Shown in pieces: positions 24,946 to 33,587 of a DNA stretch of 41,257 nt. A program made the position numbers and the translations under genes. The notes below the pieces were generated by a model. The model did no database searches. It was given only the letters and a program-made list of their open reading frames with translations, and had not been told where the DNA came from. Position 1 is the first letter of the stretch; each line of letters starts with the position of its first letter. The stretch lies in the NCBI RefSeq assembly GCF_005281835.1, contig NZ_RZIS01000018.1, positions 1 through 41,257 on the forward strand. The letters run 5' to 3'. The stretch comes from Vibrio profundi. GTDB lineage: Bacteria; Pseudomonadota; Gammaproteobacteria; Enterobacterales; Vibrionaceae.

Positions 24946-26784
24946 ATGACCGCCACTTTGATTGCTGAGCAAACACCAACTCCCGCGAATGATGCGCAGA
25001 ACATCTTAGAAGATGTGTTTGGGTATCAAAGTTTTCGCGACGGTCAGCAAGAGGTGATTGAGTTAGCGGTAGCTGGCCAAGATAGTTTAGTGATCATGCC
25101 AACCGGTGGTGGTAAATCGTTGTGTTACCAAATCCCTGCTTTGGTGCGTGAAGGGTTAACTTTAGTGATCTCACCTTTGATTTCTTTAATGAAAGACCAA
25201 GTCGATCAATTGAAGGCCAATGGTGTTGCGGCGGAGTGCATTAATTCATCTATGCCACGAGAAGAGCTGATTTCGGTATTCAATCGCATGAACTCAGGTC
25301 AGCTTAAAATGGTGTATGTATCGCCAGAACGAGTATTAATGCGTGACTTTATTGAGCGCTTACAGGGTTTACCGTTATCAATGATCGCTGTTGATGAAGC
25401 GCACTGTATTTCTCAGTGGGGCCATGATTTCCGCCCTGAGTACGCGTCATTAGGCCAGCTTAAGCAGTTCTTTCCTCATGTTCCTTACATGGCGTTAACG
25501 GCCACCGCAGATGATGCGACACGTAAAGATATCATGCAGCGTTTGCAGCTGGTGGATCCGCACACTCACCTTGGCAGCTTTGATCGCCCAAATATTCGTT
25601 ACAACCTAGTCGAAAAGCACAAGCCTGTTTCACAAGTCGTTCGTTATTTAGAAACGCAGAAAGGCAATTGCGGCATCATTTATTGTGGCAGCCGTAAGAA
25701 AGTGGAAATGGTGACCGAAAAGCTGTGCAACAACGGTATTCGTGCGGCGGGTTATCACGCTGGTATGGATACTGACGAGCGAGCATACGTGCAAGAAGCG
25801 TTTCAGCGTGATGATATTCAAATTGTTGTGGCGACAGTGGCTTTCGGTATGGGCATCAACAAGCCTAACGTGCGCTTTGTGGTGCACTTTGATATTCCAC
25901 GTAATATCGAATCTTACTATCAAGAAACGGGCAGAGCAGGGCGTGATGGCCTGCCAGCTGAAGCCATGATGTTATTCGATCCTGCCGATATGGGCTGGTT
26001 GCGCCGCATGTTGGATGAAAAAGAAGAAGGCCCGCAGAAGCAAGTAGAAATGCATAAGCTTAATGCGATGAGCGCATTTGCTGAAGCGCAAACTTGTCGC
26101 CGCCAAGTGTTGTTGAACTACTTTGGTGAATACCGTGACAAGCCTTGCGGCAACTGTGATATCTGCTTGGATCCACCGAAACACTTTGATGCGACTGAAG
26201 AAGCTCAGAAGGCGCTGTCTTGTGTGTACCGAGTGAATCAATCCTTCGGTATGGGCTACGTTGTGGAGGTGATGCGCGGTATGCAGAACATTCGTGTACG
26301 CGACAATGGCCACGATAAGCTCTCTACTTATGGTATTGGACGCGACCACAGCCATGATTATTGGATCAGTATTTTCCGTCAGTTAATCCATAAAGGCTTG
26401 CTGTTTCAAAACATCACTCGTAACTCTACCTTGCAACTGACTGAAGAAGCACGTCCGTTATTGCGCGGAGACATGTCATTAGAGTTAGCGGTGCCGCGTC
26501 TCGATACCGCAGCCCGCAGTGCGAAAGCCGATAAACTGACCAGTAAAAACTACGACAAGAAGCTGTTTGCTAAGCTGCGTAAACTGCGTAAGTCGATTGC
26601 AGATGAAGATGGGCTTCCACCGTATGTGGTGTTCAGTGACGCCACACTAATAGATATGGCAGAGATGTTACCGACTTCGTACGGCGAAATGCTGGCAGTG
26701 AATGGTGTCGGCCAACGTAAGCTCGACAAGTACGCAGATCCGTTCCTCGATCTCATTCAAGAACACATTACTACCCAAGGTTAA
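24946..26784 (+). CDS. recQ: ATP-dependent DNA helicase RecQ
   Basis: A 612-aa superfamily 2 3'-5' helicase that works in RecF-pathway recombination and fork repair. The motifs are: Walker A MPTGGGKS, DEAH box AVDEAHCISQWGHDFRPEY (including the aromatic-rich loop), and motif VI QETGRAGRDG. A zinc site (CRRQVLLNYFGE and then CGNCDIC), an RQC winged helix, and an HRDC domain in the last 80 residues follow. The start is ATG 24946, with AGGA 6 nt upstream. A TTG at 24940 abuts that AGGA and is excluded. Confidence 0.98.
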   Translation: MTATLIAEQTPTPANDAQNILEDVFGYQSFRDGQQEVIELAVAGQDSLVIMPTGGGKSLCYQIPALVREGLTLVISPLISLMKDQVDQLKANGVAAECINSSMPREELISVFNRMNSGQLKMVYVSPERVLMRDFIERLQGLPLSMIAVDEAHCISQWGHDFRPEYASLGQLKQFFPHVPYMALTATADDATRKDIMQRLQLVDPHTHLGSFDRPNIRYNLVEKHKPVSQVVRYLETQKGNCGIIYCGSRKKVEMVTEKLCNNGIRAAGYHAGMDTDERAYVQEAFQRDDIQIVVATVAFGMGINKPNVRFVVHFDIPRNIESYYQETGRAGRDGLPAEAMMLFDPADMGWLRRMLDEKEEGPQKQVEMHKLNAMSAFAEAQTCRRQVLLNYFGEYRDKPCGNCDICLDPPKHFDATEEAQKALSCVYRVNQSFGMGYVVEVMRGMQNIRVRDNGHDKLSTYGIGRDHSHDYWISIFRQLIHKGLLFQNITRNSTLQLTEEARPLLRGDMSLELAVPRLDTAARSAKADKLTSKNYDKKLFAKLRKLRKSIADEDGLPPYVVFSDATLIDMAEMLPTSYGEMLAVNGVGQRKLDKYADPFLDLIQEHITTQG

Positions 26785-26825
26785 GCTCTTAGCCCACAAA
26801 AAATACAATAAAGGTTAATACGGAA

Positions 26826-27137
26826 ATGACGACACAAACAGAATTTGGCTTACGCGATTACTTAGCAGAAGAAGGGCGCTTGTTGATCACTTCACCAAGC
26901 TTCGACTTTGATTCTTATGAAGTATTGGGCGATAAACTTGTGGCTTTGCTGTCGGCGTCTGTGGTTGAGAAGCAATGGGATGCAGATATGCATTCATGGT
27001 TGATCGATTTTGAAGGTTGCCGCATGTTTTTGAAATCCGAACACTACAGTGAATCGATTTGGTTTGAATCTCTGAATGTGGATGAGAGTAGAGAAGAGTT
27101 CGATTACTTAGCGCAGTTATTCCAGCGTGGATTTTAA
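26826..27137 (+). CDS. DUF3630 conserved protein
   Basis: A 103-aa acidic cytoplasmic protein that I recognise as a DUF3630-type family seen in vibrios beside recQ. It has no signal peptide or membrane segment. It shows a compact alpha-beta pattern with a WLIDFEGCRMFLKSEHYSES core and a FDYLAQLF C-terminus. It is 41 nt after recQ and could be cotranscribed. Function is unknown. Confidence 0.75.
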   Translation: MTTQTEFGLRDYLAEEGRLLITSPSFDFDSYEVLGDKLVALLSASVVEKQWDADMHSWLIDFEGCRMFLKSEHYSESIWFESLNVDESREEFDYLAQLFQRGF

Positions 27138-27212
27138 GTTTATCTTCAGATAATTGTTCTGAAAAACGATTGCGTCTATTCCTCTCGTTGCAGCTAAAAT
27201 TGATTAATGTAT

Positions 27213-27247
27213 AATCGCTCGCCGCTCAAGTGAGCGATTTTATTTTA
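27213..27247 (+). terminator. probable terminator after the DUF3630 gene
   Basis: AATCGCTC (27213-27220) and GAGCGATT (27232-27239) with an 11-nt loop, followed by TTATTTTA. A moderate intrinsic terminator. Confidence 0.65.
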
Positions 27248-27306
27248 TACGTAGTTTTTCACATTATTGGTAAGAGCATTGTTCAACACTTGAACAATTA
27301 ACTCGA

Positions 27307-27342
27307 TTTGGGTTCCCTCACCCCCAAACCAAACTAAAAAGG
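27307..27342 (+). ncRNA. preQ1-I-like riboswitch candidate before yhhQ
   Basis: TTTGGG (27307-27312) and CCCAAA (27323-27328) form a short stem. The loop contains GGTTC and CACCC, and an A-rich tail with AAACTAAAAAGG follows. This is the layout of a class I preQ1 aptamer (stem, C-rich loop, tail with ACTAA). The tail AGG (27340-27342) can pair with CCT (27316-27318) in the loop, and this AGG is the yhhQ Shine-Dalgarno, so ligand would block translation. YhhQ imports queuosine precursors, a known preQ1 riboswitch target. The loop is shorter than in the best-known examples. Confidence 0.55.
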
Positions 27343-27348
27343 TACAGC

Positions 27349-28020
27349 ATGAGTAACTTTACCCCTGCGCAACAGCGCAAAGCCCTAGCACTTTTAGTTT
27401 TGTTCCATTTAATCATCATTGCGTCGAGCAATTATTTGGTTCAACTTCCTTTTACCATCTTCGGTATGCATACCACTTGGGGTGCTTTCACCTTCCCATT
27501 CATTTTCTTAGCGACAGATTTAACTGTGCGTATTTTTGGCGCGCAATTGGCTCGTAAAATCATTTTCTTAGTGATGTTACCTGCACTGGCGGTGTCTTAT
27601 CTGCTGTCTGTGGTGTTCTTTGAAGGGCAGTTCCAAGGTTTCAGTCAGTTAGGTGAATTTAACTTGTTTGTTGCTCGTATCGCAGCGGCAAGCTTCATGG
27701 CATACCTACTTGGCCAAATCTTAGATGTGCATGTTTTCAACCGTTTACGTCAGTTAAAGCAATGGTGGGTCGCACCGACTTGCTCGACCTTATTCGGTAA
27801 TGCGTTAGACACGATCGCTTTCTTTGCGATTGCGTTCTACCAAAGCCCGGATCCGTTTATGGCGGAGCACTGGACAGAAATCGCGCTGGTGGATTATGGC
27901 TTTAAGTTGGTGATCAGTTTAGGTCTATTTGTTCCTATGTATGGTGTGCTTCTCAACTATATCGTTAAGAAAATCACCGCCGTGAATCCAAACTTTAAAG
28001 CGACAGGCGTTAAAGCCTAG
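27349..28020 (+). CDS. yhhQ: queuosine precursor transporter YhhQ
   Basis: A 223-aa membrane protein of the YhhQ/QPTR (ECF-like vitamin uptake) family that imports preQ0/preQ1 for queuosine tRNA modification. It has six hydrophobic segments, the N-terminal SSNYLVQLPF, the FATDLTVRIFG-type motif (here FLATDLTVRIFG) and FGNALDTIAFFAIAF in the fourth to fifth helices. The start is ATG 27349, with AAAGG at 27338-27342. A candidate preQ1 aptamer covers the ribosome site. Confidence 0.94.
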   Translation: MSNFTPAQQRKALALLVLFHLIIIASSNYLVQLPFTIFGMHTTWGAFTFPFIFLATDLTVRIFGAQLARKIIFLVMLPALAVSYLLSVVFFEGQFQGFSQLGEFNLFVARIAAASFMAYLLGQILDVHVFNRLRQLKQWWVAPTCSTLFGNALDTIAFFAIAFYQSPDPFMAEHWTEIALVDYGFKLVISLGLFVPMYGVLLNYIVKKITAVNPNFKATGVKA

Positions 28021-28025
28021 CTTCT

Positions 28026-28079
28026 TTTTGAGTCACCTTCTTACCCCGTTACTAGCGTCGGTGAGAAGGTGACTCAAAA
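28026..28079. repeat. long inverted repeat between yhhQ and the mscS-type gene
   Basis: Perfect 16-bp arms TTTTGAGTCACCTTCT (28026-28041) and AGAAGGTGACTCAAAA (28064-28079), plus ACC/GGT pairing further in, form a 54-nt hairpin between convergent genes. It lacks a T-tract after the stem on either strand, so it is an unusual terminator if it is one. It may protect mRNA 3' ends on both sides. Confidence 0.7.
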
Positions 28080-28102
28080 CTATCCTCTCCATATTCTTCT
28101 TC

Positions 28103-28675
28103 CTAGCGCTTTCTCCTGCGTATTCGTTTCGATAATGAACCCTGACTGTGATTGGCTTTAGGCATCACCTTAGTTACGCTTTTTTGCAGCAACAATGAAT
28201 TTGGATAAGTGATCACGTTCCCTTCTGGGTGTTTAATCAGCGTGTGGAACATTCTGATGTCCAAAATCTTCCCTTCAATGCCCTCACCATCAGCCACAAT
28301 GATGGCGTCTCCTATTCGATATGGAAAGACAAAAAAGATCAGAAAGCTGGCGGTGATATTGCTCAGAATCGACCACTGCGCGATAAATCCCACGCCTATG
28401 ACAGTAAAGACCGATGAGATAAAAATAGAAAAGTTGCCATAACCAATACCGCTGACGATGAGATACACCGCAAACAAGAACCCAAAATAGAGAATGCTAA
28501 AACAGCGTTTGATGAAAGCGGTTCGCGTGCCATCGACGGACTTTTTAGCCGCTAACGAAGTAATCGCTCTTTCAGTGGAGCGTTTAAGTAGCCAATAGGC
28601 TGCGACGAACAGTAAGGCTAGAAGTAAGTCGTATTGTCTTAATGTGTTGAATGTTGTGTCTATGTAATGCGCCAT
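28103..28675 (-). CDS. short MscS-type channel protein
   Basis: A 190-aa protein of the MscS superfamily, shorter than E. coli MscS (286 aa). Three hydrophobic helices cover about residues 15-115. The pore-like helix AQWSILSNITASFLIFF and the beta domain (FPYRIGDAIIVADGEGIEGKI and ITYPNSLLLQKSV) follow. The C-terminal alpha-beta cage is missing, and the chain ends in a basic tail KRIRRRKR. Similar short channels are known, so truncation is not proof of decay. It probably acts in osmotic relief at the inner membrane. Confidence 0.85.
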   Translation of the reverse strand: MAHYIDTTFNTLRQYDLLLALLFVAAYWLLKRSTERAITSLAAKKSVDGTRTAFIKRCFSILYFGFLFAVYLIVSGIGYGNFSIFISSVFTVIGVGFIAQWSILSNITASFLIFFVFPYRIGDAIIVADGEGIEGKILDIRMFHTLIKHPEGNVITYPNSLLLQKSVTKVMPKANHSQGSLSKRIRRRKR

Positions 28676-28936
28676 GATGACCTCACTTAAATCGAAGGCG
28701 TATTGTTTCTTAAGACACTGCTCGTCACATCAGCAAATACTTATCAATTGATAATACTCGACTTTCAATCAAATGATTTACTACGCCTTACAAGCGTAAT
28801 GTTGCTTTTAAATTATTGAAAGTTAATGTTTTATATTTTCTTGATATCCTTTTTATCTATCGATGAGCCTTTGCTGATGTGGCGTTCAATGAAGTTTGTA
28901 GAATAGCCGGCCTTTCAATATGAGGCTGGATTATTC
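28676..28936. other. gene-free stretch before the marC unit
   Basis: About 260 bp, AT-rich, between the divergent mscS-type gene and the small ORF ahead of marC. It should hold promoters for both. I saw no convincing -35/-10 pair and no manganese (yybP-ykoY) riboswitch core despite the terC gene downstream. Confidence 0.4.
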
Positions 28937-29047
28937 ATGTCATTTTTTACTGTCAAATTACTCTGCGTTTGTATCTTGAACTGGCGAAAGCGTCAGGTGC
29001 AACTCTCTATAAACATCGTTGAAATAACAGAGGGGCGTCGGTTCTGA
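28937..29047 (+). CDS. 36-codon ORF coupled to marC
   Basis: ATG at 28937, TGA at 29045-29047. The predicted 36-aa peptide starts MSFFTVKLLCVCILNWRKRQ and is hydrophobic then basic. Its stop overlaps the marC ATG as TGATG, the usual layout of translational coupling. A GAGG lies 11 nt upstream and AGAGGGG for marC lies inside it. It could be a leader peptide or a chance frame. No homologue is recognised. Confidence 0.4.
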   Translation: MSFFTVKLLCVCILNWRKRQVQLSINIVEITEGRRF

Positions 29048-29685
29048 TGCTCACGTTATTCGTTACTCAATTTATTATGTTGTGGGCAGTGGTCGACCCT
29101 GTTGGTTCGGTGCCCATCTATCTCACTCAAACTAAACCTCTTAGTGAAAGCCAAAGCCGGCAACTGGCTGTCAAAGCGGTCGGGTTCGCGTTCGGTGTGC
29201 TGCTGTTCTTCTTACTTGTCGGGCAAGTGTTATTAGAAACCATGAATATCTCTCTGCCTGTGTTTCAAGCCGCAGGTGGTTTGGTTCTCCTGCTGTTTTC
29301 TCTAACGATGATTTTTGGTGAAAGTAAGCCAGAGCAAGAGCAGAAGTTGGTGGAAGAAGAGCTGTGCCGATCTCGGCTAGCGGATTTAGCGGTATATCCC
29401 TTGGCTATGCCTTCTATTGCGTCTCCGGGCGCGATGATGGCTGTGGTGATGTTGACCGATAACTATCGTTTTTCTTTCTTTGAGCAACTGATCACGGGCG
29501 TCGTGTTGGTGATTGTCATGGGGGCAACACTGCTGCTGTTATTAGGAGCAAAAAAGGTACACAAGGTAATAGGTAACGCAGGTGCCCAAATTATTAGTCG
29601 AGTGATGGGGCTGATTTTATCGGCAGTGGCGCTCAATAACTTACTGAACGGTTTAGCTGGCTTTGTAGTTGAGCACAGCCGATAG
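29047..29685 (+). CDS. MarC/YhgN-family membrane protein
   Basis: A 212-aa integral membrane protein with six hydrophobic helices. It has the MarC signatures AVVDPVGSVPIYL (about 14-26) and YPLAMPSIASPGAM (about 118-131). Function is unknown; the family was named for the mar locus, but no drug role has been confirmed. The terC gene starts 11 nt downstream, so the two are cotranscribed. The ATG overlaps the stop of a small upstream ORF. Confidence 0.9.
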   Translation: MLTLFVTQFIMLWAVVDPVGSVPIYLTQTKPLSESQSRQLAVKAVGFAFGVLLFFLLVGQVLLETMNISLPVFQAAGGLVLLLFSLTMIFGESKPEQEQKLVEEELCRSRLADLAVYPLAMPSIASPGAMMAVVMLTDNYRFSFFEQLITGVVLVIVMGATLLLLLGAKKVHKVIGNAGAQIISRVMGLILSAVALNNLLNGLAGFVVEHSR

Positions 29686-29696
29686 GGGAAGCATTC

Positions 29697-30452
29697 ATGT
29701 ATTTAGATTATTTAGTCTCGTTCAGTACCTTGTTGCTGCTTGAAGTCATTCTTGGTGTCGACAACATCATTTTTATTTCTATTTTGGTCGAGAAACTGCC
29801 TCTGCACTTGCAACGAAAGGTCCGTAACCTTGGCATAGGCTTGGCGGTCATCTCTCGAATAGGTTTGGTGCTCTCAGTTACTTGGCTTATGTCATTGACC
29901 AAACCTTTGGTGACGCTTTGGGTGTGGAGTCTTTCTGGAAAAGATTTGATTCTATTGGGTGGCGGTGCATTCCTGCTGATTAAAAGTTTTAATGAGCTCG
30001 CCAGTTGGCTGCTATCGAAAGGGCATGTTCAACAAAGTGCGTTAAGCACCAGCCTAACGATGATCGTATTACAAATTATCGCTATAGATGTGGTGTTTTC
30101 TTTTGATTCAGTGATTACCGCGGTTGCTTTGGTGCATAGCATTGAGATTATCGTGGCGGCAATTGTGATTTCAGCGATCTTCATGTTGGCGTTGGCAGAA
30201 AAGATTCAATTAACCATTGCTGCTTACCCTGGGCTAAAACTGCTGGCATTGCTGTTTTTGATTCTACTTGGTGGGTTGCTGGTGGTGGAAGGTATTGGCT
30301 TACACATAGATAAAAGCTACACCTACGTCGTTCTTGCCTTTGGTCTGACACTTGAAATTTGTCACATTTTATTTGAGCGGCAACAAAAGAAAAACCAGCA
30401 CAATACGAGTTCTTGTTTGGAAAGAGATCCGTCTGCTACTCCAATTCTTTAA
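29697..30452 (+). CDS. TerC-family membrane protein
   Basis: A 251-aa protein with seven to nine hydrophobic segments and the two acidic TerC signatures EVILGVDNIIFISIL (about 16-30) and DVVFSFDSVITAV (about 131-143). TerC/Alx proteins are implicated in manganese export and in tellurite or pH stress, sometimes metalating exoenzymes. It follows marC by 11 nt. Its last 17 bases overlap the minus-strand CadC-like gene. Confidence 0.92.
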   Translation: MYLDYLVSFSTLLLLEVILGVDNIIFISILVEKLPLHLQRKVRNLGIGLAVISRIGLVLSVTWLMSLTKPLVTLWVWSLSGKDLILLGGGAFLLIKSFNELASWLLSKGHVQQSALSTSLTMIVLQIIAIDVVFSFDSVITAVALVHSIEIIVAAIVISAIFMLALAEKIQLTIAAYPGLKLLALLFLILLGGLLVVEGIGLHIDKSYTYVVLAFGLTLEICHILFERQQKKNQHNTSSCLERDPSATPIL

Positions 30453-31917
30453 GGAGTGGCTCAAGGTTACTGTCAAAAAATAGGGGGGACGCAAAGCGAA
30501 TGGCTTTAAGTGAGGAATTACTTTGTGTCGCTTTGAGGTAAAGCTCTTTAGCGGCCCCTGAATTACCGCGTGATTCTTCTGCTTTGGCTAGTAGCAAATA
30601 GGTGAGTATCGATTGGTACTGCCTTGGCATCTCCCTTAATATCCGCATCGCACGCTCTGGGTCATCTTCCGATAGAGCCACAATCGCGTTAGCGTCATAT
30701 GCTCTCGGTATGGTGCCTTGTTCCAATAGAGCCTCTAATCTGGCTCGGTGCGCTTGGTTGATTTGAGCGATAAAGGTTTTGGTATCAGGGGCTCCAGAGT
30801 AAAAAGCATTGATCACTTCTCCCACATAATGGGCTACATAGACAAAATCATTATCGGGCGCGAGCGCTTTGGCCTTGCTAATGTGTTCAAAGGCGAGATC
30901 AAGGTCGGAGCGGTTGTATAAAATTCCGAGCCCAATCAAGGTATGCCGCAACGCTTCGTTGTTGGTCGGTAGCTGAGAGATCAGCTCAGATAGCTCAGCT
31001 TGTGGGATATCGGTATACAGAGCGGTGAGCATGTCATCGATCATACTGTAGAGTGTTTGATGCAGTGATGATAATTCCGTGGAATAACGACGGCTGAGAT
31101 GCGATTGGTTAGAAACGTTGTTGTGATAACGCATGGTTAAGCGTGTATGTTGGCCATCTCGACTTGGGCTCGTACCAAACTTAAGGTTGATTGCCGCAAT
31201 GCGCTGTAAAGGCTCACTGTGCACGATGCGAATATTGCTGTAGATACCGACATACTCAATAAATTTAGTGACGATACCAAACAGTAGTGGGTCGTTTTCA
31301 ATGTCTTCGCTGAGCTCTAGCACCACATAACGTGATTCAAAATGGCGAATATCCGCGTTATCCATTATGGAGGTTGGCTTTTGGCTCGCAGAGTACAAGA
31401 TATAGCCGGACTCTAATGTCACGATTGCGGCAAGTAGAGCGATCATGGAATACCGACGCTTGGTGGTTTTTCGGTGATCGGTTTGGTTGTCATTTTGTTC
31501 AGTCGTAGTGGGTGAGTGGCTAATTGAACCGGTGTTCGGCTCGATAGGGTGGGTATTGTCTTCTAAAGTTGGCTCGCCTGAACCGAGTTGGGTTCGGAGC
31601 ACCTCGGCTTCAAATTTATATCCGCGCTTAGGGACTGTGACGATATAGCTACTGTTGCTCGTCGAATGTTGTTTGAGGACTTTGCGCAGCTCAAATACCG
31701 CTTGTGTAACCACTTGGTCGGTTAAAATCATACCATTCCAAACATGGTCGATCAGTTCGTCTCGAGTATGAGTTTGTTGTGGGTGCTGACATAAAAAATC
31801 CAGCAATCGGCTGAGGCGTTTATCAAGGCTAATGGTTTTGGTGGCAAAGATGACTTGGCCTTCGTTAGGTACGAATGACCATTCATCAATGCTATAACAA
31901 GTACGCTTGTCGACCAT
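30436..31917 (-). CDS. CadC/ToxR-like transmembrane regulator
   Basis: A 493-aa single-pass regulator. The N-terminal OmpR-type winged helix is at about residues 12-106 (RDELIDHVW, VTQAVFELRKVL and VTVPKRGYKF). An acidic/polar linker and one membrane helix (about 157-176) follow. The about 315-residue periplasmic part has helical repeats (LLAKAEESRGNSGAAKELYL resembles a TPR). No cadBA genes are nearby, so it is not shown to be CadC. It would sense a periplasmic signal and bind DNA from the membrane. The gene overlaps terC by 17 bp in antisense. AAGGAG precedes the ATG. Confidence 0.88.
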   Translation of the reverse strand: MVDKRTCYSIDEWSFVPNEGQVIFATKTISLDKRLSRLLDFLCQHPQQTHTRDELIDHVWNGMILTDQVVTQAVFELRKVLKQHSTSNSSYIVTVPKRGYKFEAEVLRTQLGSGEPTLEDNTHPIEPNTGSISHSPTTTEQNDNQTDHRKTTKRRYSMIALLAAIVTLESGYILYSASQKPTSIMDNADIRHFESRYVVLELSEDIENDPLLFGIVTKFIEYVGIYSNIRIVHSEPLQRIAAINLKFGTSPSRDGQHTRLTMRYHNNVSNQSHLSRRYSTELSSLHQTLYSMIDDMLTALYTDIPQAELSELISQLPTNNEALRHTLIGLGILYNRSDLDLAFEHISKAKALAPDNDFVYVAHYVGEVINAFYSGAPDTKTFIAQINQAHRARLEALLEQGTIPRAYDANAIVALSEDDPERAMRILREMPRQYQSILTYLLLAKAEESRGNSGAAKELYLKATQSNSSLKAIRFASPLFFDSNLEPLLKELE

Positions 31918-32055
31918 TCCCTCACTCTCCTTGCAAATCCTACAGCTAAATAAACTTAATTAGATGATTTTATTGTATTTACTTTAGCTCATAGCACAGG
32001 CTTTAGGAGGGGCAGTGATTATATTTGAGAGATTAAGGGCTATTTTCTATGGGCA

Positions 32056-32082
32056 GTAAAAAGCCCTCATAGGAGGGCTTAA
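32056..32082 (-). terminator. terminator of gppA
   Basis: On the minus strand, AAGCCCTC and GAGGGCTT (32073-32080 and 32061-32068) enclose CTAT, and TTT follows. It ends the rhlB-gppA transcript. The stem also has an A-run on the other side. Confidence 0.85.
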
Positions 32083-32087
32083 TTATA

Positions 32088-33581
32088 TTACTGCGCTGAA
32101 ATCGATAGTGGCCAACCTATGTCGCTTTGGCGGTTTGCCTCTATTTCTAATTCAGCGGCGGTAAGAGGGTTCGCCTCTAACCATTGTTTGGCGATGATTA
32201 AGGTGAGCTTATCACCTTCTGCTGTCAGCTGAACTTGCGGTTCTAGTGCTGGGTTACGGCGATGGCTTAATAAAATCGCTAGACGTAACAGGCGCAGAAT
32301 TCGCTTACTGCTATTGCCAGAAACAGCGTGCTGCTCTGGAAGAGAAGTTAACTGCTCTCGGTAGCGACGTGCTAATTCGCCCAAGTAATGCTTTTGTGCG
32401 CGAGTAAACCCAGGTAAATCCAAGTTTTGTAGTAAGTACGCACTATGCTCGCCACCCTTCTTAAAATCGATAGTTAATCCAATTTCATGCAGTTTGGCTG
32501 CGGTTTGCAGTAACACGCTAGCTTGTGGTTCGGCAACCCACTCTTCAGCGCCAGCCTGATTGAATAAGTTCAGTGCTAACTGAGCGGCTTGCTCGCCGTA
32601 TTCGGTATCCATTTGATAGCGAGATTGGACACTTGCTATCGTACGGGCACGAATATCATCTTGGCGAAGCTCATCAACCATTTCATAGGCCAGACCTTCA
32701 CGCAGTGCACCGCCAGCGAGCGTCATTGAATCAATTTCGAGTAATTCAAAAATCGCAATCAGGATCGATAGCCCACTTGGGAACACTAAGGCTCTCTCTA
32801 GTGTTAAGCCATCGATATCCAATTCTTCCAAACGCTCGGCAAGCATGGCTTGTTTTTGTAAACGTTTTAATTTGGCATGGGTAATAACTTCGTCCATACC
32901 TTGGGCAAGCATGATTTCTTGTAGTGCTTGCACCGTACCACTTGCGCCTACGCAAACATCCCAACCGAGTTGAGTGTAATTGTCTAGAATAGGCGTTAAG
33001 GTCGCTTTTGCCGCTTCGATTGCGTTATCAAAGTTACTGGCGTTTAACTGGCGATCTTTAAAGTGGCGCTCAAGCCAAGTCACACAGCCCATTTTTAAGC
33101 TGGTTAAGGCTTTTGCTTCAAACCCCTCACCAATGATCATTTCGGTACTGGCACCGCCAATATCGACAACTAAACGGCGGCCACTGCCACCAGATGTGTG
33201 CGCTACACCTTTATAAATTGTCGCGGCTTCTTCTTCGCCGGAAATCACATTAATGTCGTAACCAAGAATTTGGTTCGCTTTGGCAAGAAAAATATCCACA
33301 TTAGTGGCAGTACGTAGGGTCGCTGTACCGACAATGCGGATATTTTCTTTCGGAATATCTTGTAGTCGTTCTGCAAATAGACTCAAACAGTCCCAACCGC
33401 GTTGCATCGCGTCTAGGCTAAGTGCATTGTCTTCATCTAAGCCTGCGGCTAAGCGGACTTTGCGCTTAATCTTGGCCATGGTTTGAACGCTACCATCGAT
33501 ATGACGCACAACGAGCATATGGAAACTGTTCGACCCGAGGTCGATGGCGGCGTAAAGCGGAGATGACACTGTTTGACTCAT
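32088..33581 (-). CDS. gppA: pppGpp phosphohydrolase GppA
   Basis: A 497-aa Ppx/GppA phosphatase of the ASKHA fold that converts pppGpp to ppGpp and may also hydrolyse polyphosphate. Phosphate-binding loops are AAIDLGSNSFHMLV (about 11-24) and VDIGGASTEMI (about 149-159); the conserved glutamate is in the SGEEEA segment. The C-terminal HD-like part has KLHEIG. The start is 6 nt after rhlB, so the two form one operon, as in E. coli. GppA is chosen over Ppx because of the rhlB-trxA-rho context. Confidence 0.93.
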   Translation of the reverse strand: MSQTVSSPLYAAIDLGSNSFHMLVVRHIDGSVQTMAKIKRKVRLAAGLDEDNALSLDAMQRGWDCLSLFAERLQDIPKENIRIVGTATLRTATNVDIFLAKANQILGYDINVISGEEEAATIYKGVAHTSGGSGRRLVVDIGGASTEMIIGEGFEAKALTSLKMGCVTWLERHFKDRQLNASNFDNAIEAAKATLTPILDNYTQLGWDVCVGASGTVQALQEIMLAQGMDEVITHAKLKRLQKQAMLAERLEELDIDGLTLERALVFPSGLSILIAIFELLEIDSMTLAGGALREGLAYEMVDELRQDDIRARTIASVQSRYQMDTEYGEQAAQLALNLFNQAGAEEWVAEPQASVLLQTAAKLHEIGLTIDFKKGGEHSAYLLQNLDLPGFTRAQKHYLGELARRYREQLTSLPEQHAVSGNSSKRILRLLRLAILLSHRRNPALEPQVQLTAEGDKLTLIIAKQWLEANPLTAAELEIEANRQSDIGWPLSISAQ

Positions 33582-33587
33582 AGACGA

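Noticed and set aside
28676..29046. Manganese (yybP-ykoY) riboswitch before marC-terC
   Set aside because: TerC genes are known targets, but the conserved core was not found by reading.
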